Notes: generated from the sequence alone by a model not told the origin. A DNA stretch of 64,000 bases from Sphingopyxis sp. H073 (GCF_001468395.1 NZ_LNSG01000007.1:1-64000), one strand, 5' to 3'; positions 1 through 11,435 are shown, counted from the first letter of the stretch. Numbers and translations are program-made.

Positions 1-114
1 GATCACGATCGCGACCGGCGGCGGGGGCGGCGGCGGGGCAGGGGGCTTCTTTGCCGAGCAGGCGGCGACGCTCGCCAGCAAGCCGACTGCGATGATCTTA
101 CGCGACATAGTCAT
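1..114 (-). CDS. Lipoprotein, N-terminal fragment
   Basis: The gene starts at 114 on the minus strand and runs off the left edge, so only 38 residues are visible. It has a good ribosome site (GGAG, 6 nt before ATG). The N-terminus MTMSRKIIAVGLLASVAAC is a type II signal peptide whose lipobox (VAAC) predicts lipidation at Cys19 and an envelope location. After the cysteine come SAKK and a run of seven prolines, a flexible linker. The folded domain lies outside the window, so the function cannot be named; an OmpA-like lipoprotein is only one option. Confidence 0.6.
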   Translation of the reverse strand, partial: MTMSRKIIAVGLLASVAACSAKKPPAPPPPPPPVAIVI

Positions 115-146
115 GATATTCTCCCCAACCGCTCGACCATGCGGTT

Positions 147-1151
147 TCAACCCCGGGCACGCAACGCCTCGTCGGCCTGTTGCACCAAAGTTGCGATAAT
201 CTCGGCAACGCTCTCCTCGCGGGTTACCATACCCACAGATTGCCCTGCCATTAACGAACCGCCGTCGACGTCGCCGTCGATGACCGCGCGGCGGAGCGCG
301 CCCGCCCAATAATGTTCGATTTCGAGCTGCGCCGCCGCCATGTCGACCTCGCCCGCGTCGAGCCTGTTCGCGACCTCGCGCTGCTTCGCGGTGAAGGCTT
401 CGGTGCCATTGTTCTTGAGCGCGCGTACCGGGATCACCGGCAGGCGCGGGTCGATCTGGACGCTGGCGACGGCGTCGCGCGCCGCGGCGCGGATGAAGGC
501 TTTCTTGAAATTGGGATGCGCGATGCTCTCGGTCGCGCAGACGAAGCGCGTGCCGAGCTGGACGCCCGAGGCGCCCATTTCGAGATAGCCCGCGATCGCC
601 TCGCCACGGCCGATGCCGCCGGCGACGAAGATCGGCACGTCGTTCGCGAGTTCGGGCAGAATCTCCTGCGCCAGCACGCTCGTCGATACCGGGCCGATGT
701 GGCCGCCGGCTTCCATCCCCTCGATCACCAGCGCGTCGACTCCCGAGCGAACGAGCTTCTTGGCGAGGGCCAGCGTTGGCGCAAAGCAGATGACTTTCGC
801 GCCCGACGCCTTGATCGCCTCAAGGCTGCCCTTGGGAGGCAGGCCGCCCGCGAGCACGACATGGCCGACCCGATGCTTCGCGCACACCTCGATCAGCTCG
901 AAGAGCTGCGGGTGCATCGTGATCAGGTTGACGCCGAAATTGCGCGTCGCGAGCGCCTTGGTCGCCGCAATCTCGGTATCGAGCATTTCGGGTGTCATCG
1001 CGCCGCACGCGATCACGCCGAAGCCGCCGGCGTTACTGATCGCGCTCACCAGATTGCGTTCCGAGACCCAGCTCATCGCGCCGCAAAGGATGGCATAGTC
1101 GCTGCCGAGAAGTTCGGTACCGCGGGCCATCAGTTCGTTCATTTTGGTCAT
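147..1151 (-). CDS. Nitronate monooxygenase family flavoprotein
   Basis: This is an FMN-dependent TIM-barrel enzyme of the nitronate monooxygenase (2-nitropropane dioxygenase) family, which oxidises alkyl nitronates such as propionate 3-nitronate. Supporting motifs are GAMSWVSERNLVSAISNAGG at the N-terminus, EGMEAGGHIGP with the family's catalytic histidine, and AGGIGRGEAIAGYLEMGASG in the FMN phosphate-binding part. The frame is open further upstream, but ATG at 1151 is preferred: AAGG lies 8 nt before it and the encoded protein (334 residues) has the usual family length and N-terminus. Many family members have no proven nitronate activity, so the substrate is uncertain. It is transcribed away from the YezD/TonB-receptor pair. 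Confidence 0.88.
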   Translation of the reverse strand: MTKMNELMARGTELLGSDYAILCGAMSWVSERNLVSAISNAGGFGVIACGAMTPEMLDTEIAATKALATRNFGVNLITMHPQLFELIEVCAKHRVGHVVLAGGLPPKGSLEAIKASGAKVICFAPTLALAKKLVRSGVDALVIEGMEAGGHIGPVSTSVLAQEILPELANDVPIFVAGGIGRGEAIAGYLEMGASGVQLGTRFVCATESIAHPNFKKAFIRAAARDAVASVQIDPRLPVIPVRALKNNGTEAFTAKQREVANRLDAGEVDMAAAQLEIEHYWAGALRRAVIDGDVDGGSLMAGQSVGMVTREESVAEIIATLVQQADEALRARG

Positions 1152-1281
1152 TGGCTGCGCCTTTGCCAGCGTTGGCGCGCGGGCGCAATCACTTCGGCGA
1201 CGAACGGTTTCGGCTGGTCGCAGCGCTGAATCCGTTCGGCGCGGCAACTTCACCTTTGGGCGCAGAAAGCAAATTTATTGA

Positions 1282-1309
1282 TTGTCAACTAAAACACTTA
1301 GGATATGGT
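1282..1309 (+). promoter_or_regulatory. Possible promoter of the yezD-like gene
   Basis: TTGTCA (1282-1287) and TATGGT (1304-1309) are separated by 16 nt in a short AT-rich stretch between divergent genes, about 33 nt before the yezD-like start. The fit to a housekeeping promoter is moderate. Confidence 0.35.
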
Positions 1310-1341
1310 TTCGTCGACTCACAAGGAGGGAAAGGCAAAGC

Positions 1342-1512
1342 ATGAGCACCACCAAAGAACAGCCGCAGGGTGAAAGCGGCGATACGCCGCGCGCTGTGCA
1401 GACCGTGCTCGATGCGCTGGAAAAGCTGAAGTTCGGAGCGATCCAGCTCACCGTCCACGAAGGACGGCTGGTGCAGGTCGATGTGACCGAACGCCACCGC
1501 TACCCGAACTGA
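1342..1512 (+). CDS. YezD family small protein (DUF2292)
   Basis: This is a 56-residue cytoplasmic protein. Its C-terminal half (VLDALEKLKFGAIQLTVHEG followed by RLVQVDVTERHRY) matches the short DUF2292/YezD fold, which has the pattern helix, FGSI-like strand, xDGxxVQI-like strand and charged end. The start at ATG 1342 is supported by the strong AAGGAGGG at 1323-1330; upstream in-frame ATGs lack a ribosome site. Its biochemical role is unknown. In proteobacteria the family often accompanies sulfur-assimilation genes. Here it sits 99 bp before a TonB-dependent receptor on the same strand, so the two may be co-transcribed for uptake of a sulfur-containing substrate; that link is inference. Confidence 0.75.
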   Translation: MSTTKEQPQGESGDTPRAVQTVLDALEKLKFGAIQLTVHEGRLVQVDVTERHRYPN

Positions 1513-1611
1513 TTTTCACAGCTCCCGACCGGGGATTCTCCCCTTCCTGCCGCAGACCGGACCGCCGGATGTGGCAATTTTCTTGCATCATCAAAGCAAC
1601 AGGAAATTGTC

Positions 1612-4158
1612 ATGACCGCAAAATATCCGTCCGCCCGCCGCCGCTTGCCGGCGTCGGCTCTTACGCTTTCTTTCCTGCTCGCGCTCGGCGCCACGCCCGC
1701 TTTCGCGGCGGAAGCAGCGGCTGGAACGGAAGACGGCTCGGCGGTCGCCGGGGCGGCGGCCGGCGCGGCCGATGCCGCCACGCAGATCGATGACGATGTC
1801 AGCCGCGGCGACGTGATCATCGTGACTGCGCGCCGCCGCCAGGAAACGGCGCAGGAAGTTCCGGTCGCAATCTCGGTGATCCGGGGCGATTCGATCGAGG
1901 CGACGGGCAACTTCAACGTCGTGAAGCTCCAGCAACTCGCTCCGACGTTGCAGGTCTATACCTCGAACCCGCGCAACACCTCGGTCAACATCCGCGGCCT
2001 TGGCGTGCCCTTCGGCCTGACCAGCGACGGCTTCGAACAAGGTGTCGGCATCTATGTAGACGACGTCTATAATTCGCGCGTCGCCGCCGCGACCTTCGAT
2101 TTCCTCGACGTCGCCCAGGTCGAGGTGCTCCGCGGTCCGCAGGGTACGCTCTACGGGAAGAATACGACCGCGGGCGCGATCAACATCACGACCAACCAGC
2201 CGACCTTCGACTTCGAGGGCCGCGCCGAGCTGAGCGTCGGCAATCTCAAATACCGGCAGGCCAAGGCGGCGATTTCCGGTCCGCTTTCGGACAAGATCGC
2301 TGCGCGTGTCGCGATTGCCGCGACCAGCCGTCGCGGCACGCTGTTCAACACGACGAGCGACCGCTGGATCAACGAACAGGACAATCTCGGGCTGCGCGGC
2401 CAGCTCTTGTTCCAGCCTAACGACGATCTCAGCATCACGCTCTCGGGTGACTACAGCAAGCAGGATCCCGAAGGCTTCGGCACCGCGTTCGTCCGCGTCG
2501 GGCGGACGCAGCGCGCGCTCGCGCGCCAGTATGACGGGCTTGTCGCCGCCTATAATGCGGCCAATCCGACCCGGCCCTATGCGGTTCCCAGCCGCAACGT
2601 CTATGATCGCCTGACCGACATCGACGCCAGCCTGAATGCGGGCAACAAGATCGGCGGCGCGTCGCTGCGCGTGAAGTGGGACGTCGGCCCCGGCACCGTC
2701 ACCTCGATCACCGCTTGGCGCTTCTGGGACTGGAAGCCCGAGAACGACCGCGACTTCACCGGCCTGTCGATCGTCTCCAAGTCGCAGAATCCCTCGCAGC
2801 AGGACCAGTATAGCCAGGAATTCCGTTATAATTACGAGGGCGACAGGATCGACTTCGTCGTCGGTCTGTTCGGCTTCAAGCAGCGCATCGACACGCAGGG
2901 CACCGAACAGCAGGGTGCAGACGCCAGCCGCTGGAGCCTCACCGGCGCGCAGGCGGGCATCCCGAGCATCCTCGAAGGGCTCACGGCGACCAACACCCAA
3001 TATCTGACGTCGACCAGCGCGGCTGCCTATGGGCAGCTTAGCTGGAAGGTGACCGACGCGCTGACGATCCAGCCGGGTCTCCGCCTCAACTATGACAAGA
3101 AGACGGGGTTCTATCAGCGCATCGTGACCGATGGGGCGGGGCAGGTGCTCAACTGTACCCCTATCCCCCCGGCGACCAGCCTGCCCGCGGGATCGGTGCT
3201 GGCAGCGCAGTGCGGCGTCTATCAGCCGCAGCTCACCCAGCCTTCGGTCAGCGACTGGAACTTCAGCTACGACTTCAACGTCAACTACAAGCTGGGCCGC
3301 GACATCCTTGCCTATGCGACCTATGCGAAGAGCTTCAAGACCGTCGGTATCAACCAGAACGGCCTGCCGCTCAACGCCGACAATACGCCGAACCTCGACG
3401 CGAGCACGGTGAAGCCCGAATCGGTCAATCACTATGAGATCGGGCTCAAGACCCAGTTCCTCGACCGCCGCGCGACCTTCAATCTCTCCGCCTTCCGGAC
3501 CGAGATCAAGAATTTCCAGGCGACGGTGAACGGCGGCCAGTTCGGCACGGTGCGCGGTTACCTTGCCAATGCGGAGAAGGTGCGCTCGCAGGGGATCGAG
3601 GCCGACTTCAAGATCGTCGCGAACGACCGCCTCACCGCCTATGCCAATGGCGCCTACACCGACGCAAAATACAAAAAGTTCACCAATGCGCCGTGCCCGC
3701 CCGAATTGTCGGGCGGTACGTTCCAGCCGGCCAATGCGACGCCCGACTATTCGCAGCCCGGCGTCCCCGGCGCGCTCAGCCCGCGGCAGTGCGACATTTC
3801 AGGCCAGCGCCTGCCGGGCGTGTCGAAATGGGCCTTCTCCTACGGGGCCGAGATCAATGCGCCGCTCGAACTGCTCGCGAAGGAAGGGCAGCTCTATTTC
3901 GGGGTCGACGGCAATTACCGCTCGCACTGGAATTCGAACGCGTCGCCGTCGATCTATACCGAGGTCAAGGGCTATGCGCTGACCAATTTCCGTGTCGGCT
4001 TCCGCAGCGACGGTGTCGACGTGTTCGGCTGGGTCCGCAACGCGTTCGACGTGAACTATATCGAGTTGCTGCAGGTCGCGCCCGGTAACACCGGCCTCAT
4101 CGCCGGTACGCCGGGTGACGAGCGGACGTGGGGCGGAACGATCAAGTTCAGTTTCTAG
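1612..4158 (+). CDS. TonB-dependent outer-membrane receptor
   Basis: This 848-residue outer-membrane active transporter has a signal peptide ending near residue 32 (ATPAFA), a linker, a TonB box DVIIVTA (67-73), a plug domain (about 80-200, with NIRGLGVPFG and VLRGPQGTLYGKNTTAGAIN) and a long beta-barrel. It ends in the strand WGGTIKFSF with the C-terminal Phe typical of BamA-inserted barrels. Such receptors, very abundant in sphingomonads, import siderophores, vitamins, glycans or aromatic and sulfur compounds using TonB energy. The substrate cannot be read from the sequence. ATG 1612 follows AGGAAA. The gene lies after a YezD-like gene and is closed by a strong hairpin at 4187. Confidence 0.93.
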   Translation: MTAKYPSARRRLPASALTLSFLLALGATPAFAAEAAAGTEDGSAVAGAAAGAADAATQIDDDVSRGDVIIVTARRRQETAQEVPVAISVIRGDSIEATGNFNVVKLQQLAPTLQVYTSNPRNTSVNIRGLGVPFGLTSDGFEQGVGIYVDDVYNSRVAAATFDFLDVAQVEVLRGPQGTLYGKNTTAGAINITTNQPTFDFEGRAELSVGNLKYRQAKAAISGPLSDKIAARVAIAATSRRGTLFNTTSDRWINEQDNLGLRGQLLFQPNDDLSITLSGDYSKQDPEGFGTAFVRVGRTQRALARQYDGLVAAYNAANPTRPYAVPSRNVYDRLTDIDASLNAGNKIGGASLRVKWDVGPGTVTSITAWRFWDWKPENDRDFTGLSIVSKSQNPSQQDQYSQEFRYNYEGDRIDFVVGLFGFKQRIDTQGTEQQGADASRWSLTGAQAGIPSILEGLTATNTQYLTSTSAAAYGQLSWKVTDALTIQPGLRLNYDKKTGFYQRIVTDGAGQVLNCTPIPPATSLPAGSVLAAQCGVYQPQLTQPSVSDWNFSYDFNVNYKLGRDILAYATYAKSFKTVGINQNGLPLNADNTPNLDASTVKPESVNHYEIGLKTQFLDRRATFNLSAFRTEIKNFQATVNGGQFGTVRGYLANAEKVRSQGIEADFKIVANDRLTAYANGAYTDAKYKKFTNAPCPPELSGGTFQPANATPDYSQPGVPGALSPRQCDISGQRLPGVSKWAFSYGAEINAPLELLAKEGQLYFGVDGNYRSHWNSNASPSIYTEVKGYALTNFRVGFRSDGVDVFGWVRNAFDVNYIELLQVAPGNTGLIAGTPGDERTWGGTIKFSF

Positions 4159-4186
4159 GTGCGGGCTTCCGCCGCACGAAAGAAAA

Positions 4187-4217
4187 GGGCCGCTCCCGCG
4201 AGGGAGCGGCCCTTTCT
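4187..4217. terminator. Bidirectional intrinsic terminator
   Basis: A perfect 11-bp stem (4187-4197 with 4202-4212) has a GCGA loop. It is followed on the plus strand by TTTCT and on the minus strand by TTTTCT. It lies between the convergent TonB receptor and the 51-residue gene and can serve both. Confidence 0.88.
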
Positions 4218-4231
4218 CGTGCAGCCTGGGC

Positions 4232-4387
4232 TCAGCGCTGCTGCGGGTTCTTGTTGCGATCCTGATCGGAGCGCTGACCGCCCTGCTGGCGGTCGTTACC
4301 GTCCTGCTGCTGCTGCTGACGACGCTGTTCTTCGTCGCGATCAGCCTGGGGAGTCTTCTGGTTATGTTGGTCGGGGGTGTTAGCCAC
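4232..4387 (-). CDS. Small Gln/Asp/Arg-rich hydrophilic protein
   Basis: This 51-residue reading frame starts with GTG at 4387 behind a well-spaced GGAG (GGAGATGGAAAGTG). The protein has no hydrophobic segment and is dominated by Gln, Asp, Asn and Arg, with five consecutive Gln in the middle and an NKNPQQR end. It looks intrinsically disordered, like small stress or hydrophilin-type proteins seen in sphingomonads; no function can be assigned. It converges on the TonB receptor and shares its terminator. The start, stop and terminator placement support a real gene even though the encoded peptide is low-complexity. Confidence 0.6.
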   Translation of the reverse strand: MANTPDQHNQKTPQADRDEEQRRQQQQQDGNDRQQGGQRSDQDRNKNPQQR

Positions 4388-6937
<2,550 letters not shown>

Positions 6938-6962
6938 GCTTTCGGCACAGACGACGGGTCGC

Positions 6963-7007
6963 GACCCGCCCCCGGGGACATGGGCCTGGGGGCGGGTCTA
7001 CTTTTTT
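6963..7007 (+). terminator. Intrinsic terminator of katG
   Basis: An 11-bp GC stem (6963-6973 with 6988-6998) is followed by TA, C and six T (7002-7007). It lies 25 bp after the katG stop codon. Confidence 0.9.
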
Positions 7008-7025
7008 AGGCTCAAGGCGACAGGG

Positions 7026-7619
7026 TCAGCAGCTCTTGTACTTCCAGTTGCGGTCCTTGCCCTCGGCGACCTGCGCGACGATCGTCTCGATGCGTTTCGC
7101 ACGGGTCTCCTCGCGCTTCGCCTCCAGCACCCATTCGATATAGTCGCGGCGCTTGCCGGGCGAGAAGGCGTCCCAATGGCCCTGCGCGGCGGCATTGGCC
7201 GCCAGCGCCGTGCCGAGGTCGGCGGGCACCTCGAGCGCCGGTTTCGGCGCAGGCCTGGGTCGCTTCGGCTTTGCTTCGGCACAGAGTGCCGCTGCCTTCG
7301 CGATCCAGGCCGCCAGCTGTTCGTCCGATGGCAGGTCGGCGAGCGTCGCGAGGCGCCCCATACTGCCCATCGCGCCCGTGTCGCGCGGCGAACCCGTCAC
7401 CTCCTCGTCGCGCCAGAAGCCGAAGGTCGCATGGCCCTTGAACGCCGCCATGCCCGCCAGATTTTGATCGTTCAGGATGAAATGCGGCACGCTCCACTTC
7501 AGCGTCTCTTCCGCGCCCGGCGCATGGTGGTGCACCAGCTCGCGCAGGTGTCTGAGGATCGGCTGGGCGAAAGGCTGCGCTGCCGCGATGTAGGCATCGA
7601 CCCGCGGGTCGCGGCTCAC
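7026..7619 (-). CDS. YdeI/OmdA-type protein with DUF1801-like N-terminus
   Basis: This is a 197-residue soluble protein. The first ~110 residues (RVDAYIAAAQPFAQPILRHL, then EETLKWSVPHF and GHATFGFWRD) match the YdhG/DUF1801 fold of iron-chaperone-like and YdeI proteins. The C-terminal ~80 residues, with VPADLGTALAANAAAQGHWD and SPGKRRDYIEWV, match the bacteriocin-protection OmdA/YdeI domain. The molecular role is poorly known. The GTG start at 7619 overlaps the ubiG stop in a GTGA arrangement, which indicates translational coupling and decides the start. Confidence 0.8.
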   Translation of the reverse strand: MSRDPRVDAYIAAAQPFAQPILRHLRELVHHHAPGAEETLKWSVPHFILNDQNLAGMAAFKGHATFGFWRDEEVTGSPRDTGAMGSMGRLATLADLPSDEQLAAWIAKAAALCAEAKPKRPRPAPKPALEVPADLGTALAANAAAQGHWDAFSPGKRRDYIEWVLEAKREETRAKRIETIVAQVAEGKDRNWKYKSC

Positions 7620-8341
7620 ACCCGATGCCTCGCCGCAACGAGATAGTTGAGCGCCTCGCTGCCGCCCAATTTGAAGCCCTTGGTAGGCGAGGGGGAGAGG
7701 CCGGTGCGGTCGACGACCTCGAGCCCCGCGTCCTCGATTAACCGGGTGAGCTCTTCGGGCTTCAGAAACTGGTCCCAGTCGTGCGTCCCGCGCGGAACCG
7801 CGCCGAGCCGCTCGGCGGCTTCGACGAGCAACAGCTTCGATAGCGCAGTGCGGTTCGGCGTCGACAGGATCATCAATCCGCCGGGCGCGAGCCGCGCCGC
7901 CAGCTCGGCGATGAAGGCGGCAGGGTCGGTGACATGTTCGACGACCTCCATCGACGTGACGAGATCGAAGGTCGCGGGCGGCAGCGCCGCGAGCTCGCCC
8001 GCGTGATAGCGGATCGCGAGCCCCTGTCCCGCCGCATGGCCCAGCGCGGCGGCGATATTCTCCGGCGCCGCGTCGACGCCAGTGACCTGCGCCCCCATCC
8101 GCGCCAGCGGCTCGGCGAGCAGCCCGGCACCGCAACCGACGTCGATCGCGGTGCGGCCCTTGAGTGGAAAGCGTTCGCGGGCGTCGACGTGCCAATGCGC
8201 GTCGATCTGGCCGCGGATATAGGCGAGGCGCACCGGACCCAGCTTGTGCAGCATCGCCGACGATCCGTGCGGATCCCACCAGTCGGCGGCAAGAGCGCCG
8301 AAATGGGCGGCTTCGTTCGGATTGATCGTTTGGGCGCTCAT
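7616..8341 (-). CDS. ubiG: Ubiquinone biosynthesis O-methyltransferase UbiG
   Basis: This SAM-dependent enzyme methylates the hydroxyl groups in both O-methylation steps of ubiquinone synthesis. The 241-residue protein has a class I methyltransferase fold: motif I is AIDVGCGAGLLAEPLARMGA and the later SMEVVEHVTDPAAF is characteristic of UbiG. The N-terminal signature DWWDPHGSSAMLHKLGPVR also fits. ATG 8341 is chosen because homologues begin just before the FGALAADWWDP segment; further upstream in-frame codons give an atypical extension. It is divergent from lysC and coupled to the downstream YdeI-like gene. Confidence 0.95.
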   Translation of the reverse strand: MSAQTINPNEAAHFGALAADWWDPHGSSAMLHKLGPVRLAYIRGQIDAHWHVDARERFPLKGRTAIDVGCGAGLLAEPLARMGAQVTGVDAAPENIAAALGHAAGQGLAIRYHAGELAALPPATFDLVTSMEVVEHVTDPAAFIAELAARLAPGGLMILSTPNRTALSKLLLVEAAERLGAVPRGTHDWDQFLKPEELTRLIEDAGLEVVDRTGLSPSPTKGFKLGGSEALNYLVAARHRV

Positions 8342-8500
8342 GCCCAGCGATTTGGCACTGTGCCTTCGCGGGTGCAAGAAATTCTATCCCGTGCACGCGT
8401 TCGCGCGCTTGCCATCGTCCGCCCCCTTGCTTAACAGCCGGACGCCGCAGAAACCCAAGGGAAAGTTGCGGACGAAACCAGTTCAGGAAAGCGGGGCGAG

Positions 8501-9748
8501 ATGGCGCGGATCGTGATGAAATTCGGGGGCACGTCGATGGCGGGCACCGAGCGGATTCGCACCGTCGCGAAACTCGTCGCGCGCGAAGTGGCGAACGGCA
8601 ATGAAGTCGCCGTCGTCGTCTCGGCGATGGCGGGCGAAACCGACCGGCTCGTCAACTTCTGCCGCGAGGCGAACCCGCGCTACGACCCCGCCGAATATGA
8701 CGTCGTTGTCGCGGCGGGCGAACAGATCACGTCGGGCCTGCTCGCGCTCACCCTGCAGGCGATGGGCGTTCCCGCGCGTAGTTGGCTTGGCTGGCAGCTT
8801 CCGATCCGCACCGAGGAAGCCCATGCGCGCGCGCGTATCCTCGATATCGACACGGGCGCGCTGCTGACCGCGATGGGCAGGGGCGAGGTCGCAGTGATCC
8901 CGGGCTTCCAGGGGATGATGGACGACGGACGCGTCTCGACGCTCGGCCGCGGCGGCTCGGACACCAGTGCGGTCGCGGTCGCGGCGGCGGTGAAGGCCGA
9001 TCGCTGCGATATCTATACCGACGTCGATGGCGTCTACACCACCGACCCGCGCATCGTCGCGCGCGCGCGCAAGCTCGACTATGTGACCTATGAAGAAATG
9101 CTCGAACTCGCGAGCGTCGGCGCCAAGGTGCTCCAGACCCGGTCGGTCGGGCTCGCGATGAAGATGGGCGTGCGCGTGCAGGTGCTGTCCAGCTTCGTCG
9201 AGGGCGACGAGGCTCCCGCAAAAGGCACGATGATCGTCAGCGACGAGGAAATAGAGGAACATCAGATGGAACGGCAGCTGATCACCGGCATCGCCCACGA
9301 CAAGAATGAAGCGAAGGTCATCGTCACCCGCGTCCCCGACCGGCCTGGCGCCGTCGCGACGATCTTCGGCCCACTCGCCGCGGCGGGGATCAACGTCGAT
9401 ATGATCATCCAGAACGTCGGGCGCGACAAGGGCGAGACCGACGTGACGTTCACCGTTCCGGGAACCGACCTGCTGCGCTCGATCGACCTGCTCGAGGGCG
9501 CGAAGGACAAAATCGGCTTCAACCGGATCATCAGCGACGACAAGGTGGCGAAGATCAGCGTCGTCGGCGTTGGCATGAAAAGCCACGCAGGCGTCGCGAG
9601 CACGATGTTCCGCGCGCTCGCCGACCGCGGCATCAACATCCAGGCGATTTCGACCAGCGAGATCAAGGTCAGCGTGCTGATCGACGAGGACGAAACCGAA
9701 CTCGCGGTGCGCGTACTGCACACGGCGTACGGGCTCGACGCCGAATAA
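8501..9748 (+). CDS. lysC: Aspartate kinase
   Basis: This enzyme phosphorylates L-aspartate, the first step towards lysine, threonine, methionine and diaminopimelate. The 415-residue protein has the N-terminal kinase motif VMKFGGTSMAGTERI, the SAMAGETDRLV segment, the GFQGMMDDGRVSTLGRGGSD nucleotide region, and two ACT domains from about residue 265 (VPDRPGAVATIFGPLA and VGVGMKSHAGVASTMFRALA) that bind amino-acid effectors. Feedback inhibition by lysine and/or threonine is likely from the ACT pair. The gene appears to be a single unit after the divergent ubiG. Confidence 0.97.
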   Translation: MARIVMKFGGTSMAGTERIRTVAKLVAREVANGNEVAVVVSAMAGETDRLVNFCREANPRYDPAEYDVVVAAGEQITSGLLALTLQAMGVPARSWLGWQLPIRTEEAHARARILDIDTGALLTAMGRGEVAVIPGFQGMMDDGRVSTLGRGGSDTSAVAVAAAVKADRCDIYTDVDGVYTTDPRIVARARKLDYVTYEEMLELASVGAKVLQTRSVGLAMKMGVRVQVLSSFVEGDEAPAKGTMIVSDEEIEEHQMERQLITGIAHDKNEAKVIVTRVPDRPGAVATIFGPLAAAGINVDMIIQNVGRDKGETDVTFTVPGTDLLRSIDLLEGAKDKIGFNRIISDDKVAKISVVGVGMKSHAGVASTMFRALADRGINIQAISTSEIKVSVLIDEDETELAVRVLHTAYGLDAE

Positions 9749-9879
9749 AACCGAACGTCGAAGTGTCGCCCCCGGCCAGACGGACGCCGGGTCGAGCCGG
9801 GCCTTGCGTAAAATCATCCTTCAGAGCATGTTGACTGCCTGAAGCGGCGCTGGCCGGCTTCGATCGGGGGAGCTGGCCC

Positions 9880-10803
9880 ATGAAAAATTCTGGCAGATTG
9901 CTTGCGGCATTGTCGCTCGGGCTGATGAGCCTGCCCGCGATGGCGCAGGTGCCACCCTTCCCGGCAGCATTCCAGTCGCGGGACATCGCCGCCAACGGCA
10001 CGACGCTGCACGTCCGCGTAGGTGGCGCAGGCCCGGCGGTCGTCCTGCTTCACGGCTATGGTGAGACGGGAGACATGTGGGCGCCGCTCGCCGCCGCGCT
10101 GATGAAGGATCACACGGTCGTCGTCCCCGACCTGCGCGGCATGGGGCTGTCGGCGCATCTCGACGGCGGGTATGACAAGGCGACGCAGGGCCGCGACATC
10201 GCGGCGATTCTCGACCAGCTCAAGATCGACAAGTTCGCGCTCGTCACCCACGACATCGGCAATATGGTCGGCTTCGCGCTCGCGACGCAAAACCCCGGTC
10301 GCGTGACGCGCTTCGCACTACTGGACGCGCCGGTTCCGGGCGTCGGGCCGTGGGAGGAGATTTTGAAGAACCCGCTGCTTTGGCATTTCCGCTTCGGCGG
10401 CCCCGATATGGAACGCTTGGTCGCCGGCCGCGAGCGCATATACCTCGATCGTTTCTGGAACGAATTTTCCGCCGATCCGAAGAAATTCGACGAAGCATCG
10501 CGCGAACATTATGCGGCGCTTTATGCGCTGCCGGGCGCCATGCATTCGGGGTTCGCACAATTTGCAGCCTTCGATCAGGATGCGATCGACAATCGCGCTT
10601 GGCTCGCCACGGGTAAAAGGCTGACGATGCCCGTCTTGGGAATCGGCGGCGCCAAGTCGTTCGGTCCGACGATGGCGCTCGTCATGCGGTCCGCCGCGAC
10701 CGATGTCCGCGAAGGTGTCATAGCCGATTCCGGGCATTGGCTGATGGAAGAACAACCCGAAGCGACGGTGAAGATGGTCGTCGACTTTCTGAACGCCGCG
10801 TAG
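9880..10803 (+). CDS. Secreted alpha/beta hydrolase, epoxide-hydrolase-like
   Basis: This 307-residue protein has an N-terminal signal peptide (cleavage near AMAQ, residues 20-23), so it acts in the periplasm or outside the cell. The hydrolase core shows LLHGYGETGDMW (oxyanion region) and VVPDLRGMGLS. The nucleophile elbow is THDIGNMVG, with Asp125 in place of Ser, which points to epoxide hydrolases or haloalkane dehalogenases rather than esterases. The catalytic His is in DSGHWLMEEQPE near the end. Substrate unknown. The exported location is not the commonest for this subgroup. It stands alone and converges on the YciB-like gene. Confidence 0.85.
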   Translation: MKNSGRLLAALSLGLMSLPAMAQVPPFPAAFQSRDIAANGTTLHVRVGGAGPAVVLLHGYGETGDMWAPLAAALMKDHTVVVPDLRGMGLSAHLDGGYDKATQGRDIAAILDQLKIDKFALVTHDIGNMVGFALATQNPGRVTRFALLDAPVPGVGPWEEILKNPLLWHFRFGGPDMERLVAGRERIYLDRFWNEFSADPKKFDEASREHYAALYALPGAMHSGFAQFAAFDQDAIDNRAWLATGKRLTMPVLGIGGAKSFGPTMALVMRSAATDVREGVIADSGHWLMEEQPEATVKMVVDFLNAA

Positions 10804-10837
10804 CTTCAGCCCCCAAGGGTCATTGCGAGCACAGGCC

Positions 10838-11416
10838 TCACTCCGCTGCGGGCTGCAGCCCGCCCGCGCGGCGGCGCAGCCGATTCTGGCCGGTGACGTG
10901 CACAACCGCGATGTGGATCGCGAACAGGCCGAATTTCGAGGCAAGCGGGAATACCGCAATGAACAGCGGCCACCACTCGGTGAAGAATACCGCGACGATC
11001 AGGTTGAGCCCGGCGCTCAGGAACATCAGCGCCGACCAGATCATGCCGAAGCGGTCCATGACGTCGCCCACCAGCGCCTTCTGTTCGGGCGGGATATAGC
11101 GGTCGAGCCAGCCGCGGCGCAGCATCACCGTTCCGACGATCAGATAGACGATCGTCGGCTTCGCCATCACGAAGCGCGGATCGCCTGTCGTCAGCGTCGC
11201 GGCAGCAGCGAGGAGGACCGAGGCGAGGCTGATCCATTGCAGCGCCGCGATCTTGTGGCCGCGTAGCGCCTCATAGCCGACGACGGCGACGGCTACCGCG
11301 GTGCCGGCAACCGTGGCGGCGACGATGTCGGCGCCAAGCGCTAGCAGCACCGCAAACACGATGATCCCCAGCGAATCGAAGATCATCGGCCCAATGGCGT
11401 AAAGCAGCGTCCTCAT
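10838..11416 (-). CDS. Septation protein A (YciB/IspZ) family membrane protein
   Basis: This 192-residue inner-membrane protein has about five hydrophobic helices. It shows the YciB pattern: GPMIFDSLGIIVFAVLLALG at the N-terminus, KPTIVYLIVGTVML in the middle and a C-terminal amphipathic basic tail (GQNRLRRRAG). YciB homologues affect cell-envelope synthesis and division, but the reaction is unknown. ATG 11416 is preceded by AAAGGA, whereas the longer open frame adds an atypical basic leader. It lies 119 bp after the emrA-like gene on the same strand, and a dyad at 11436-11460 sits right before its ribosome site. Confidence 0.78.
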   Translation of the reverse strand: MRTLLYAIGPMIFDSLGIIVFAVLLALGADIVAATVAGTAVAVAVVGYEALRGHKIAALQWISLASVLLAAAATLTTGDPRFVMAKPTIVYLIVGTVMLRRGWLDRYIPPEQKALVGDVMDRFGMIWSALMFLSAGLNLIVAVFFTEWWPLFIAVFPLASKFGLFAIHIAVVHVTGQNRLRRRAGGLQPAAE

Positions 11417-11435
11417 CCGCCGATCCTTTCGCGAC

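Noticed and set aside
1591..3432. Long open frame antisense to the TonB receptor
   Set aside because: Low-complexity basic/acidic composition typical of a GC-rich antisense shadow; the plus-strand receptor has clear domains.
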